Positions 1 through 7,432 are shown, counted from the first letter of the stretch. The stretch: 28,569 bases of DNA from an archaeon (GCA_004297575.1 SCSR01000092.1:1-28569), one strand, 5' to 3'. Program-made: numbers and translations. Notes: a model not told the origin generated them from the letters alone.

Positions 1-53
1 TATAAACTTTAGCATATATGACAATTTTTATTATTATTTTATAATGGGAAAAC

Positions 54-63
54 ACATATAAAC
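54..63 (+). promoter_or_regulatory. TATA box for the Sec61-beta gene
   Basis: The sequence ACATATAAAC is centred about 25 bases before the ATG at 85. That is the archaeal TATA-to-start spacing expected when transcription begins at or next to the start codon, so the mRNA is probably leaderless. A similar TATAAAC lies at the window edge (1-7), too far upstream to serve this gene. Confidence 0.6.
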
Positions 64-84
64 TTCGCCATCGTATCAATAATT

Positions 85-243
85 ATGGCTGAAGATAAGG
101 TCTACATGCCTTCGGGTGCCGGAGGTCTGGTAAGGTTCGGGGAAGACGATGGGGAAGCTTTCAAGATCAAGCCCAAGCATGTCATGTTTTTCGTCACCGG
201 TATCATAGTTCTGGAGCTTGTGCTGCGATTCCTGCCAAAGTAA
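85..243 (+). CDS. secG: Preprotein translocase subunit Sec61-beta (archaeal SecG)
   Basis: This 52-residue protein is the small, non-essential subunit of the SecYE translocation channel in the cytoplasmic membrane. The N-terminal half carries the family pattern MPSGAGGLVRFGEDDGE (residues 8-24), then IKPKHVMFF, leading into one C-terminal membrane helix at about residues 33-50 and ending in PK. The length matches archaeal Sec61-beta (about 50-60). It has its own TATA box and stands alone, followed by an AT-rich regulator gene. FtsY and SRP54, which deliver ribosomes to this channel, lie 13-16 kb away in the same window. It was found by direct translation, being short. The motif is distinctive and I am confident of the call. 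Confidence 0.93.
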   Translation: MAEDKVYMPSGAGGLVRFGEDDGEAFKIKPKHVMFFVTGIIVLELVLRFLPK

Positions 244-319
244 AGCTTATACTGAATTCTGTCTTAATCTAAGACCAAATAGGTTTAAATCTTTTCTGTT
301 GTTATTATAGTTTGATGAT

Positions 320-712
320 ATGAGTTTGTTTTTAGAGGGAGACAAGGAAACAATCAAAAGATATAGAGCCATGGCAGAAACGGATGGTTTAACAATTAGA
401 TTATATTCGGAAGAAGGTAGTTTGCCTATTACAGTGGGTGAAAAAGTTCACAAATCTGCATACAAATCTATCATAAACATGAATCCTACAAGACAAGCAA
501 TCCTAGGAATCATTAATGATGCTGGAAGCCGTGTTAGGCCGAGCGTGATAACAAGAAAAATGGCAGAAATTGACAAACCAATTACCTCAGGCAGACTAAC
601 ATATCATCTTACAAAACTGGTGGCAGAAAATTTCGTAGAAGTAGAACATGTTAGCAGAGCCGAATCATATTATACAATAACAGAAAACGGTCAATATTTA
701 TTTCCAAAATAA
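320..712 (+). CDS. Winged-helix DNA-binding protein (ArsR-like fold)
   Basis: A 130-residue protein whose C-terminal half (about residues 55-128) reads as a winged helix: NPTRQAILGIINDAG as first helix, ITSGRLTYHLTKLVAENFV as helix-turn-helix, and a wing ending in ESYYTITENGQYLF. The N-terminal 55 residues are not recognised. A TATA-like GTTTAAAT at 283-290 precedes the ATG by about 33 bases; the nearby ATG at 315 hits a stop after two codons, so 320 is the start. The gene is more AT-rich than Sec61-beta and nth on either side, suggesting separate acquisition. A perfect 20-bp palindrome begins 23 bases after its stop and is a candidate binding site for it or another dimeric regulator. Ligand and target are unknown. 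Confidence 0.7.
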   Translation: MSLFLEGDKETIKRYRAMAETDGLTIRLYSEEGSLPITVGEKVHKSAYKSIINMNPTRQAILGIINDAGSRVRPSVITRKMAEIDKPITSGRLTYHLTKLVAENFVEVEHVSRAESYYTITENGQYLFPK

Positions 713-734
713 AGGTTGAGCTGCGCATCTTGTT

Positions 735-754
735 CATGTAATACGTATTACATG
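735..754. promoter_or_regulatory. Perfect 20-bp palindrome, operator candidate upstream of nth
   Basis: The half site CATGTAATAC is followed immediately by its exact reverse complement GTATTACATG, with no spacer. It lies between the winged-helix gene (stop 712) and endonuclease III (start 808), just upstream of the TATA-like CATAAAGCTT at 771-780. A gapless palindrome makes a poor terminator hairpin but a good site for a symmetric DNA-binding dimer. Its role is inferred from position only. Confidence 0.5.
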
Positions 755-807
755 TGCCTATTGACAGCATCATAAAGCTTATTTCGGATTGTACTGATTG
801 TTAATTC

Positions 808-1431
808 ATGGAAGCCATCGACAGGTTCAAGAAAGCCTACCCGCATGAAAGATACTATATGAATTTTTCCAACCCGTTGCAATTGATGGTCTGTACCATA
901 CTGTCTGCGCAGGTGAGGGATGAAGTCGTGAATGCTGCGACACCGAGACTGTTTGCGAGATACAAGACAGCCAAGGATTTCGCGGAGGCTGATCTGGATG
1001 AATTCATCGGATACATCAAGACAATACCATTGCATGGCAACAAGGCGAGGAACATCAAGGCTGCGTGCAAGATTCTCGTGAAGAAATATCATGGCAAGGT
1101 TCCTGAGACGCTTGAAGAACTGGATGAACTGCATGGAATCGGTAGGAAGACTGCCAACGTGATTCTGACAAATGGTTTTGGCAAGGTTTTAGGAGTGGTG
1201 ACCGACACCCATGTCATCCGCATCTCGTACAGGCTAGGATGGACGAAGAACAAAGACCCGGTGAAGATCGAGCAGGACTTGATGAAGCTTGTACCGAAGA
1301 GATACTGGAAAAAGATACCATGGTGGATGAAGGAACATGGTAGGACGATATGCAGGGCGCCTACACCTTACTGCAGCAAATGCTTTCTTGCTGACATATG
1401 CCCGAAGCAGGGCGTTACGAAGAGACTTTAG
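808..1431 (+). CDS. nth: Endonuclease III (DNA glycosylase/AP lyase)
   Basis: A 207-residue bifunctional base-excision repair enzyme that removes oxidised pyrimidines and cleaves abasic sites by beta-elimination. The helix-hairpin-helix LHGIGRKTANVIL (residues 109-120) contains the Schiff-base lysine K114; the catalytic aspartate is D133 in VVTDTHVIRISYRLGW. The C-terminal iron-sulfur loop has the exact C-x6-C-x2-C-x5-C spacing (C182, C189, C192, C198). Length is normal for the family. A TATA-like element at 771-780 about 30 bases upstream supports the ATG at 808. The neighbouring genes are unrelated, although the clamp-loader subunit and a HerA-type ATPase lie within 6 kb. The identification is secure. 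Confidence 0.97.
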   Translation: MEAIDRFKKAYPHERYYMNFSNPLQLMVCTILSAQVRDEVVNAATPRLFARYKTAKDFAEADLDEFIGYIKTIPLHGNKARNIKAACKILVKKYHGKVPETLEELDELHGIGRKTANVILTNGFGKVLGVVTDTHVIRISYRLGWTKNKDPVKIEQDLMKLVPKRYWKKIPWWMKEHGRTICRAPTPYCSKCFLADICPKQGVTKRL

Positions 1432-1483
1432 TTTTGTTACTTTACATACAAACTCTTAAATCTTCACTATAGAATCATTTAAC

Positions 1484-2134
1484 ATGAATTTAGATGGAAT
1501 AAGTAAATTGTTGGGGTTAGATCTCGCTGTACCTCCAAAATTAGTGATTGTAGATGGGTTGAGTAGAGAGAATAGTAAACAAGTTAGACAAATAGTTGAT
1601 ACAGCAACAAAAGGAGTTTCACTCTATTGTTGTGATCCTGGAGAAAGTATATACGATTTGCCAAATATCAGAGGTAGACAGCCAAGAAAATCTGGTATTA
1701 AAACATATGAAGAACTACAAGAACAATTCTATCAATTGGCAGAAAGTGCTAGAACAAAACTCGATATAACCTCTCCTCGATTTGTTTTACATCAAACATG
1801 GGTAAGCGAGGATGTAGAATATTCTGGGATGGCATTAAAAAATCATATCCCTGGAGAATATGTCATTGATGCTGTAAGGGGTAATATTAAAAGTGGTGAT
1901 TTTAGTCCTGATTATACTTTGAATATTCCTATATTCGATAATCAAAGAATGTTCATAAGTGAAAAGTTGGGAGGAGGTGTTCCTACATTAATTCCACATA
2001 GTGATGCTATAGGGATTCTGAATGATTTGGATCAACTCGATTCTCCGCAAGGCTATAATGAGATAGTTCTTGAATTCGTTTTTCACAAGGCATATGGGAA
2101 ATTCTATAAAGATTTGTATTTAGTGAAAATGTAA
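1484..2134 (+). CDS. Unknown protein heading the nucleotide-enzyme cassette
   Basis: A 216-residue soluble protein that I do not recognise. It has no signal peptide or membrane segment. Residues 112-146, containing EYSGMALKNHIPGEYVIDAVRGN then SGDFSPDYTL, vaguely recall the SGV...P...VIE...G...SG...PD pattern of PEP/pyruvate-phosphate-dikinase ATP-binding domains, but the catalytic landmarks are missing and I give this little weight. The AT-rich composition matches the following OMPDC-like and OPRT-like genes, 76 bases downstream. TATA-like CTTAAAT at about 1454-1460 fits the ATG at 1484, and another AT-rich promoter precedes 2211, so the downstream pair may be transcribed separately. Confidence 0.6.
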   Translation: MNLDGISKLLGLDLAVPPKLVIVDGLSRENSKQVRQIVDTATKGVSLYCCDPGESIYDLPNIRGRQPRKSGIKTYEELQEQFYQLAESARTKLDITSPRFVLHQTWVSEDVEYSGMALKNHIPGEYVIDAVRGNIKSGDFSPDYTLNIPIFDNQRMFISEKLGGGVPTLIPHSDAIGILNDLDQLDSPQGYNEIVLEFVFHKAYGKFYKDLYLVKM

Positions 2135-2210
2135 AATTGCATACGACATGTTTAAAAAGTCAAATTTATTACATCCAAGCTTAAATGTTTAATCAATAAA
2201 TGTTTGTATA

Positions 2211-3017
2211 ATGACTTCTTACCCAACTGATTCATTGTTCCCTAATAAAAGAACTGGAATAATACCTGCGTTGGACATAAGCTTGGTTTACGATAATCCA
2301 AGATTTGAACATGTTGTTACAAGTACGGCAGATATTCCTGGGGTGATTGGTTACAAGTTAAGTGGTTTATACTCTATTAGAAGAGGCTTGGAAGAAACTG
2401 TATCTACTTTAACAAATGCCATAGATTCACTGAACAAAAATCTTAGTAGAAGACATAAGAAAATCCTCGACTATCAAAAACTAGGAGGTGACGGTGGAAC
2501 TTTCATGAAAGGTATGATAAAAGATATATACGACTTAGTAGACGGAATTATAATTTTCCCATGGGCTGGTCCACTTGGACAAAAAGCTGTTGTAGAAGAA
2601 ATCAGAAAAAACAACAAAGTACCCATAGCTGGGGGAAAGGTCACATTTATAGGTGCACCAGAGTCTGAAGGTGGTCACATTCCTGAATCTGCGATAACCA
2701 GAATGTATTTGAACTCTATTTTGTTAGACGTACCTAATTTTGTCTTGCCTGCAAGCCGACCTGAAGACTGCCAGCAATATAAATCGGTTTTAGGAAAGAT
2801 GGCGAAAGAGGCTGATCTAAATTTAAGTTTCTATCCGACAGGATTAGGAAAGGATCAGCAAGGCGGCGACTTGATTAAAACATACGATATCTTACATCCA
2901 ATCAATACTTATTTCATTCTTGGCAGGGAAGTAGCAGAATCTCCTAATCCAAGAGAGACTGCTACTAGATTGACTGAAGCGTTATTACAACATGATAAGG
3001 AATTGGTTAAATCATGA
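2211..3017 (+). CDS. Divergent orotidine-5'-phosphate decarboxylase superfamily protein
   Basis: A 268-residue TIM-barrel protein related to OMP decarboxylase, the enzyme that makes UMP from OMP. Recognisable elements in order: PALD at the first strand (residues 19-22), YKLSG with a strand-2 lysine (K49), DYQKLGGDGGT (87-97) where OMPDC has its D-x-K-x-x-D catalytic signature, and a phosphate-binding end with TGLGKDQQGGD (210-220) and ILGREVAESPNP (236-247). The catalytic motif has one extra residue on each side of the lysine (D-x-x-K-x-x-x-D), so the reaction may not be canonical. The stop overlaps the start of the OPRT-like gene (ATGA), implying translational coupling. Alternatives are a true but divergent PyrF or a superfamily member with another substrate. 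Confidence 0.75.
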   Translation: MTSYPTDSLFPNKRTGIIPALDISLVYDNPRFEHVVTSTADIPGVIGYKLSGLYSIRRGLEETVSTLTNAIDSLNKNLSRRHKKILDYQKLGGDGGTFMKGMIKDIYDLVDGIIIFPWAGPLGQKAVVEEIRKNNKVPIAGGKVTFIGAPESEGGHIPESAITRMYLNSILLDVPNFVLPASRPEDCQQYKSVLGKMAKEADLNLSFYPTGLGKDQQGGDLIKTYDILHPINTYFILGREVAESPNPRETATRLTEALLQHDKELVKS

Positions 3018-3892
3018 ATTGGCAACGAGAGAAAGAACAACTTGGTAAAGAATTAGTTAGACTTGCATATCAGTGTAATTGTATTGAGACTGTTTTTAAC
3101 ACAAAAGACCCAGAAAAAAGGAAAAATGGTTGGATATTGAAAAATGGTACAAATAGTATATATCTCATCAATATGAGAAATGCCGGAAATTCAGCTGAGT
3201 TTACTTCGAAATTAGGATATGCTATGGGCAGAACCATAGAAGAGGAATTTAGTGGATATAATCCTGACAAAGACGTTTTGATAGGTGTGGATATGGCAGG
3301 AATACCAATAGCTTCTGCAATTTCAACAGCAATGTATATCAAAACAGACGGCAGAGTTAGGATAAAGTGGGGATATACCAGACCTCTTCCTGGAGAGAAA
3401 ATAAGAACAGTTGATGATGCTATAAAATCTCTTGCTGAACTGAAACAAAAGAAACTTAGCCTTGGAGAATGGGGCTCTCATAATTTGATTGAGGGGGAAC
3501 TTTTGGACGGATGCAATGCGATTATATGTGACGATATGGTTACAGATTCAGCAAGCAAACTGATAGCAAGAGAGATAATAAAGTACGAAGCTGAAAGACG
3601 TGACATAAATGTTCAGTGCAGTAAAATAATAGTGGGTACAAATAGGGAACAAGGTGCTGACGAAGCCGTAAAGAAAGAAGGCATGGAATTGCATTATGTT
3701 GTGCCAATGAAATCTAAGGGCATTGCTTGGCTTGAAGATGTTATGTCACGGGAAGAATACGAACATATGAAAAATTTTGTAAATAATCCTGGATTGTATC
3801 AGGATATTGGAAGAGATCCTACAAAAGATAAGAAGAAAGGACAAAGCTCTCCATTAATGCAGGAAACTCTAGAACTAGCACGAAGATTATGA
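3014..3892 (+). CDS. Divergent orotate phosphoribosyltransferase-like protein
   Basis: A 292-residue type I phosphoribosyltransferase resembling PyrE, which joins orotate to PRPP. Visible pieces are GVDMAGIPIASAIS (residues 91-104), the flexible-loop region GEWGSHNLIEGELLDG (151-166), the PRPP-binding stretch IICDDMVTDSASK (170-182) and TNREQGADEA (209-218), equivalent to the VDREQGA segment of OPRT. The acidic pair D173-D174 is kept but the usual TTGGS of the PRPP loop reads TDSAS. There are extra residues at the C-terminus (about 250-292) and around 125-150 compared with ordinary PyrE (about 170-210). It overlaps the upstream OMPDC-like gene by four bases, so the two form a UMP-synthase-like pair. 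Its base, or whether it still makes OMP, cannot be decided from sequence. Confidence 0.75.
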   Translation: MNWQREKEQLGKELVRLAYQCNCIETVFNTKDPEKRKNGWILKNGTNSIYLINMRNAGNSAEFTSKLGYAMGRTIEEEFSGYNPDKDVLIGVDMAGIPIASAISTAMYIKTDGRVRIKWGYTRPLPGEKIRTVDDAIKSLAELKQKKLSLGEWGSHNLIEGELLDGCNAIICDDMVTDSASKLIAREIIKYEAERRDINVQCSKIIVGTNREQGADEAVKKEGMELHYVVPMKSKGIAWLEDVMSREEYEHMKNFVNNPGLYQDIGRDPTKDKKKGQSSPLMQETLELARRL

Positions 3893-3894
3893 AT

Positions 3895-4953
3895 TTATTG
3901 GAAGTTTGGATGAGCACAGAACTTATCGAAATAAGATATTGGGTCTGTTTTGTAACCTTTTATTTCATTAAACACACTACTTTTCAAAAACTGATCTACC
4001 GTAACATTCGAAAAATTATCATCACGCAATGTGCAAAGACATAAGACAGGTTCATTTGTTGTATCGTAAACTCTTATCGAGGAAAGGGACTTGACACAAT
4101 TACTTTCATCGCATAATTTACAGACTTCTTGAGGTCGATAATTTTTATTGAAGACTTTTACATGCATTTCCCTACCATTGGGATCTTCAAACTCACAAGA
4201 CTCAGTTGCACCAGGGACTTTTATTATAACTTTCTTAGGTTCCATTTTCAATGCATCTAGCAATTTTTTTGTATTGTCTGTAGATTCCGATATACGCAAT
4301 GAAGATCTATCCCTTTGTACCCTTGGTTTAACTTCATTGTTCCAGCACCAGTCTATGAAACCTGCTGTATTTTCGATATCTGAAAATGGTGACATTATAA
4401 TGTTTGTTTTTATAACAAGTTCATGGTATCTGGAACGTAAATGGGAAATATTCTCAAGAGTATTCCCTATCCTAGCTTCATCAGGTCTTTGATAGACAAG
4501 CAATTGTGACCTTTGTTCTCCTGAATCTAATGGTACATAGCTAAATGTTAGTTCACTTATCAAACCCCTGTCTATCAATCTAACTATAGGTTTCGTGTAA
4601 ACAAGATTTGAACACATGTTGATAGAATAACTTTCATCCTGACAAAGCTCTCCTATCTCTGACAGATGCTTTGCAATACCTGGTTCTCCACCTGTCAAGT
4701 GCGCAATATCATAATTTAGATTTCTCCTCATTTCTTTGAGCAATTTCCTTAATTCGTATCTGGGTTCCATCTCAACAAATCTTTCCGAATGAACTTCTGG
4801 ACTGTAAAAATCTTTCACCTTATATGCACAGAATTCACATGCCAAATTACAATTACCTGTTAGGACAAGTCTCAAGCTTCTCTCCTCATCTAACACAACC
4901 TCGTCAAATTGACCTACTGGTGTCGCATAAGGTCGTCTTAATTTCAATGTCAT
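3895..4953 (-). CDS. MoaA-like radical SAM enzyme
   Basis: A 352-residue radical SAM protein. The cluster motif CNLACEFC (C35, C39, C42) coordinates the SAM-binding 4Fe-4S cluster, and HLTGGEP (residues 85-91) is the SAM-contacting GGEP motif. The C-terminal cysteines C278, C281, C286, C305 and C307 suggest a second, MoaA- or SPASM-like iron-sulfur site. MoaA rearranges GTP in molybdopterin synthesis, but no other molybdopterin gene is here. The gene ends two bases from the stop of the OPRT-like gene and shares the cassette's AT-rich composition. TTTAAGTTTAA at about 4971-4983 on this strand is a plausible promoter. Substrate unknown; a nucleotide derived from the OPRT/OMPDC-like pair is a hypothesis. 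Confidence 0.82.
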   Translation of the reverse strand: MTLKLRRPYATPVGQFDEVVLDEERSLRLVLTGNCNLACEFCAYKVKDFYSPEVHSERFVEMEPRYELRKLLKEMRRNLNYDIAHLTGGEPGIAKHLSEIGELCQDESYSINMCSNLVYTKPIVRLIDRGLISELTFSYVPLDSGEQRSQLLVYQRPDEARIGNTLENISHLRSRYHELVIKTNIIMSPFSDIENTAGFIDWCWNNEVKPRVQRDRSSLRISESTDNTKKLLDALKMEPKKVIIKVPGATESCEFEDPNGREMHVKVFNKNYRPQEVCKLCDESNCVKSLSSIRVYDTTNEPVLCLCTLRDDNFSNVTVDQFLKSSVFNEIKGYKTDPISYFDKFCAHPNFQ

Positions 4954-5035
4954 TACTTTGAAAGTAGTGTGTTAAACTTAAATCCGTTATACCATATGTA
5001 AGCTGCGCTTGAGCATATTAATCAACTGTAATGCA

Positions 5036-5992
5036 TTAACCCTTCCCGACAAGCATGAACTGCGCGAGCAATGCTTCCAACTGTATCAATTCATTCCCGC
5101 CCTCAGAAATCCTGAACTCAAACTCACCGCACCTATCGATGAGCTTCATCTTGTTCTCCTCTGAGATATTTAGCGAATAAATCTGCTTGTGGATTTCCGA
5201 GATGATGTCAACACCAGACAATCCCTGCGCCAACAGTAATTCCTGCAGCTTCTTCCTCGCTTCAGAAAACTTGCCATCAACCGCCAGCTGTATCATCTCC
5301 TTCACATCAGTCGGCTTGGCTTTGCTAGTAATGTCATATACAACATCTTCAGTAATCTTCCCACCCAGTGAAGCTGCGGATTGCAAGTAATTCGCAACCT
5401 TCCTCATGTCGCCTTCCGAAGAATAAATTATCGCGTCAATTGCTTTGGCATCGATCTTCAATTTCTCCCCTTCAACAATCCTTTCCACGAATTTCTTAAT
5501 GTCGTCATCGGTCAAAGGCTTGAAACGGAACACCGCGCATCTTGACTGTATCGGCTCGATTATCTTCGAAGACCAGTTGCAGATGAGCATGAAACGTGTG
5601 ACAGAACTGTAATTCTCAATGATTCTCCTCAACGCCTGCTGCGCTTCCGGTGTCAGCGAGTCAGCTTCATCCAAAATTATGATCTTGAATGGCACGCTTC
5701 CCATCGGCATGGTCCTTGCAAAATCCTTTATCTTCCCCCTAACATCATCAATCTTCCTCTCATCGCTTGCGTTCATCTCCAGCACATTCTGCTTCCATTC
5801 CTTGCCATAAAGTTCGTGCGCAATCGTCAACGCCAGGCTCGTCTTTCCTGTACCAGCAGGTCCTGCGAAGAGCATATGCGGAACATTCTTGTCCTTCACA
5901 AATGCCTTGACTCGTTCTACAACATGCTTTTGGTCGATTACATCAGAGAATTTGAGCGGCCTGTACTTTTCAGTCCATATCTGAAGTTCCAT
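5036..5992 (-). CDS. rfcS: Replication factor C small subunit (clamp loader)
   Basis: A 318-residue AAA+ ATPase that loads the PCNA sliding clamp onto primed DNA together with the large subunit. It starts MELQIWTEKYRP, the family's N-terminal signature, so I use the ATG at 5992 and not the GTG two codons upstream. A TATA-like CTTAAAATACC (6013-6023 on this strand) is about 26 bases upstream. Walker A GPAGTGKT is at about residues 44-51, Walker B IIILDEAD at 104-111, the sensor-1 asparagine follows in ICNWSSKII, and the SRC arginine-finger motif is at 150-152. The C-terminal collar region is complete. The HerA-type ATPase gene lies 33 bases upstream in the same direction. The large subunit is not in the window. 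Confidence 0.97.
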   Translation of the reverse strand: MELQIWTEKYRPLKFSDVIDQKHVVERVKAFVKDKNVPHMLFAGPAGTGKTSLALTIAHELYGKEWKQNVLEMNASDERKIDDVRGKIKDFARTMPMGSVPFKIIILDEADSLTPEAQQALRRIIENYSSVTRFMLICNWSSKIIEPIQSRCAVFRFKPLTDDDIKKFVERIVEGEKLKIDAKAIDAIIYSSEGDMRKVANYLQSAASLGGKITEDVVYDITSKAKPTDVKEMIQLAVDGKFSEARKKLQELLLAQGLSGVDIISEIHKQIYSLNISEENKMKLIDRCGEFEFRISEGGNELIQLEALLAQFMLVGKG

Positions 5993-6025
5993 ATCCACTT
6001 AATAGAAAGGCAGGTATTTTAAGGT

Positions 6026-7291
6026 TTATCCGATAACAGCAGTCCCGCCCGAATGCCACGATATCCTCGGCCGGATGTTGACAGTGAAAATCTTCTCAAG
6101 GTTATCGTCCAGTATCACAGCAGCCCCAGGCATCCTAGGCAAGTCACCGATTACTTTTTCCAGTTTCTCCTGCATGTAAGTCTGCATCACTGCGTGCAAT
6201 GCATTCAAATCATCACGTGAAGTGAGGCGGAATGAAATTACGATATCGGTCTGTGATAGGACTTCCTGATGGACCTTGTTAGGCATCTGCGTGATAACAA
6301 CCAAACTCACTCCTGGTTCCCTCCCCTGTTTTGCAATTATCTTGATTGGCTCTGATGACGCAGTCTGCTTGTCGCTAGGGATGAAATTGTGCGCTTCCTC
6401 AAAAACCAGCCATGTCAACGGGAAGACACTCTTAGGTTCCCTGTTCTCTACTTTCGCAAGTTCCTCTTCCTTCCTTGCAATCACACGATTATCATATACC
6501 TGTTTGGTCACCCATGCTGCCAGAAGATTCCTCACACCCCACGATTCTCCAGCAACACGCGACAAATCAATAACAGATAACTCACCTGGCTTGACAATAT
6601 CCTTAATCGTCATTCCTGTCTCCGAAAATATTCCCCACGATTTTGAAACTTCGAGGAAGTTCGACAAAACATTCTTCACATGCTGCGATGCTTGCGGGTC
6701 GTCATTAATCTTGCTCATCAAATCATCCAGTCCAAAACTGCCGCCCTCCATTAAATGGTTGAAACTTTTCTCAAGCGTGATTGCAAACTCCCCAGTCCTT
6801 TCCAGGTTGAAAGCAAGCGCCCAGTCATCCGGCTTGAACTCGCGCACAGAAAGATTGATGGTCTGGTCCACAGGTATGCCAGCCTTCTCATACGATTCCT
6901 TCAATCCTTCAGGTACATAGACTTTGACGTTTGAGTAGCCTTTCGGCTCCATGCCCCACTTGGTGAGCAATTGCACCTGCTGTTCGTTAGGGATTTTCAT
7001 GCTCCAGTAAATGCCAACAGGGTCGAACACCACTGCTGCAGTCTTGCTTGCATACTGCTCCGACAATTGCAACAGTTCTTCCAACACAACTGCAATCGAG
7101 TATGACTTGCCTGAACCTCTCTTTCCCGAACACAATATCACATGCGGCTTGAGCAAATCAATCTTTACTGGCGTAGTCAAGTGCGCATCCTCTCCTGTGC
7201 CGACGATATGCTTGCCGATGTATCCGCACGCAGTTGTGCCGAACTTTTCCAGATCCTCCCGTGTCCTGCCGACTATAGTCTCATACGCCAT
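6026..7291 (-). CDS. HerA-type (DUF87) hexameric ATPase
   Basis: A 421-residue FtsK/HerA-superfamily ATPase, a class of ring-shaped DNA-pumping motors. The N-terminal region GTTACGYIGKHIVG (about residues 18-31) resembles the HerA barrel's last strands. Walker A GKRGSGKS is at 56-63, Walker B TWLVFEEAHNF at 293-303 and a likely arginine finger R324 lies in KQGREPG. The protein is shorter than classical HerA (about 500-600) because little of the N-terminal HAS barrel is present. No NurA nuclease gene, HerA's usual partner, is adjacent; the next gene on this strand is rfcS. A role in DNA processing or plasmid/chromosome movement is inferred from family only. Confidence 0.85.
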   Translation of the reverse strand: MAYETIVGRTREDLEKFGTTACGYIGKHIVGTGEDAHLTTPVKIDLLKPHVILCSGKRGSGKSYSIAVVLEELLQLSEQYASKTAAVVFDPVGIYWSMKIPNEQQVQLLTKWGMEPKGYSNVKVYVPEGLKESYEKAGIPVDQTINLSVREFKPDDWALAFNLERTGEFAITLEKSFNHLMEGGSFGLDDLMSKINDDPQASQHVKNVLSNFLEVSKSWGIFSETGMTIKDIVKPGELSVIDLSRVAGESWGVRNLLAAWVTKQVYDNRVIARKEEELAKVENREPKSVFPLTWLVFEEAHNFIPSDKQTASSEPIKIIAKQGREPGVSLVVITQMPNKVHQEVLSQTDIVISFRLTSRDDLNALHAVMQTYMQEKLEKVIGDLPRMPGAAVILDDNLEKIFTVNIRPRISWHSGGTAVIG

Positions 7292-7292
7292 T

Positions 7293-7302
7293 GGTTTAAA
7301 TT
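7293..7302 (+). promoter_or_regulatory. TATA box of tRNA-Pro
   Basis: GGTTTAAATT is centred about 30 bases before the mature tRNA 5' end at 7328, suiting a short leader removed by RNase P. The stretch overlaps the 5' end of the divergent HerA-type ATPase transcript (start codon 7291). Confidence 0.5.
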
Positions 7303-7327
7303 TGGGGTCTGTATCAAATAATACTGA

Positions 7328-7402
7328 GGGGTGATCGTCTAGCTTGGTCTAGGATACGTCCTTGGGGTGGACGCGACCCGAGTTCAAATCTCGGTCACCC
7401 CA
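7328..7402 (+). tRNA. tRNA-Pro (anticodon GGG)
   Basis: A complete 75-nt cloverleaf. The acceptor GGGGTGA (7328-7334) pairs perfectly with TCACCCC (7395-7401), and the discriminator base is A7402. Anticodon stem CGTCC/GGACG (7357-7361 and 7369-7373) encloses loop TTGGGGT with anticodon GGG at 7364-7366. T arm CCGAG-TTCAAAT-CTCGG is perfect. The D arm is GTCT...AGGAT. The 3' CCA is not encoded (ACCT follows), so the CCA enzyme encoded at the far end of the window is needed. No intron. A T-rich run, CCTTTTATATCTTT, follows and probably both ends this transcript and holds the TATA box of the glycosyltransferase gene. Confidence 0.97.
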
Positions 7403-7432
7403 CCTTTTATATCTTTAACGTGAATTAATTTT

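Noticed and set aside
6276..6920. Plus-strand frame (214 codons) opposite the HerA-type ATPase
   Set aside because: Antisense shadow; the minus-strand frame has Walker A and B motifs.
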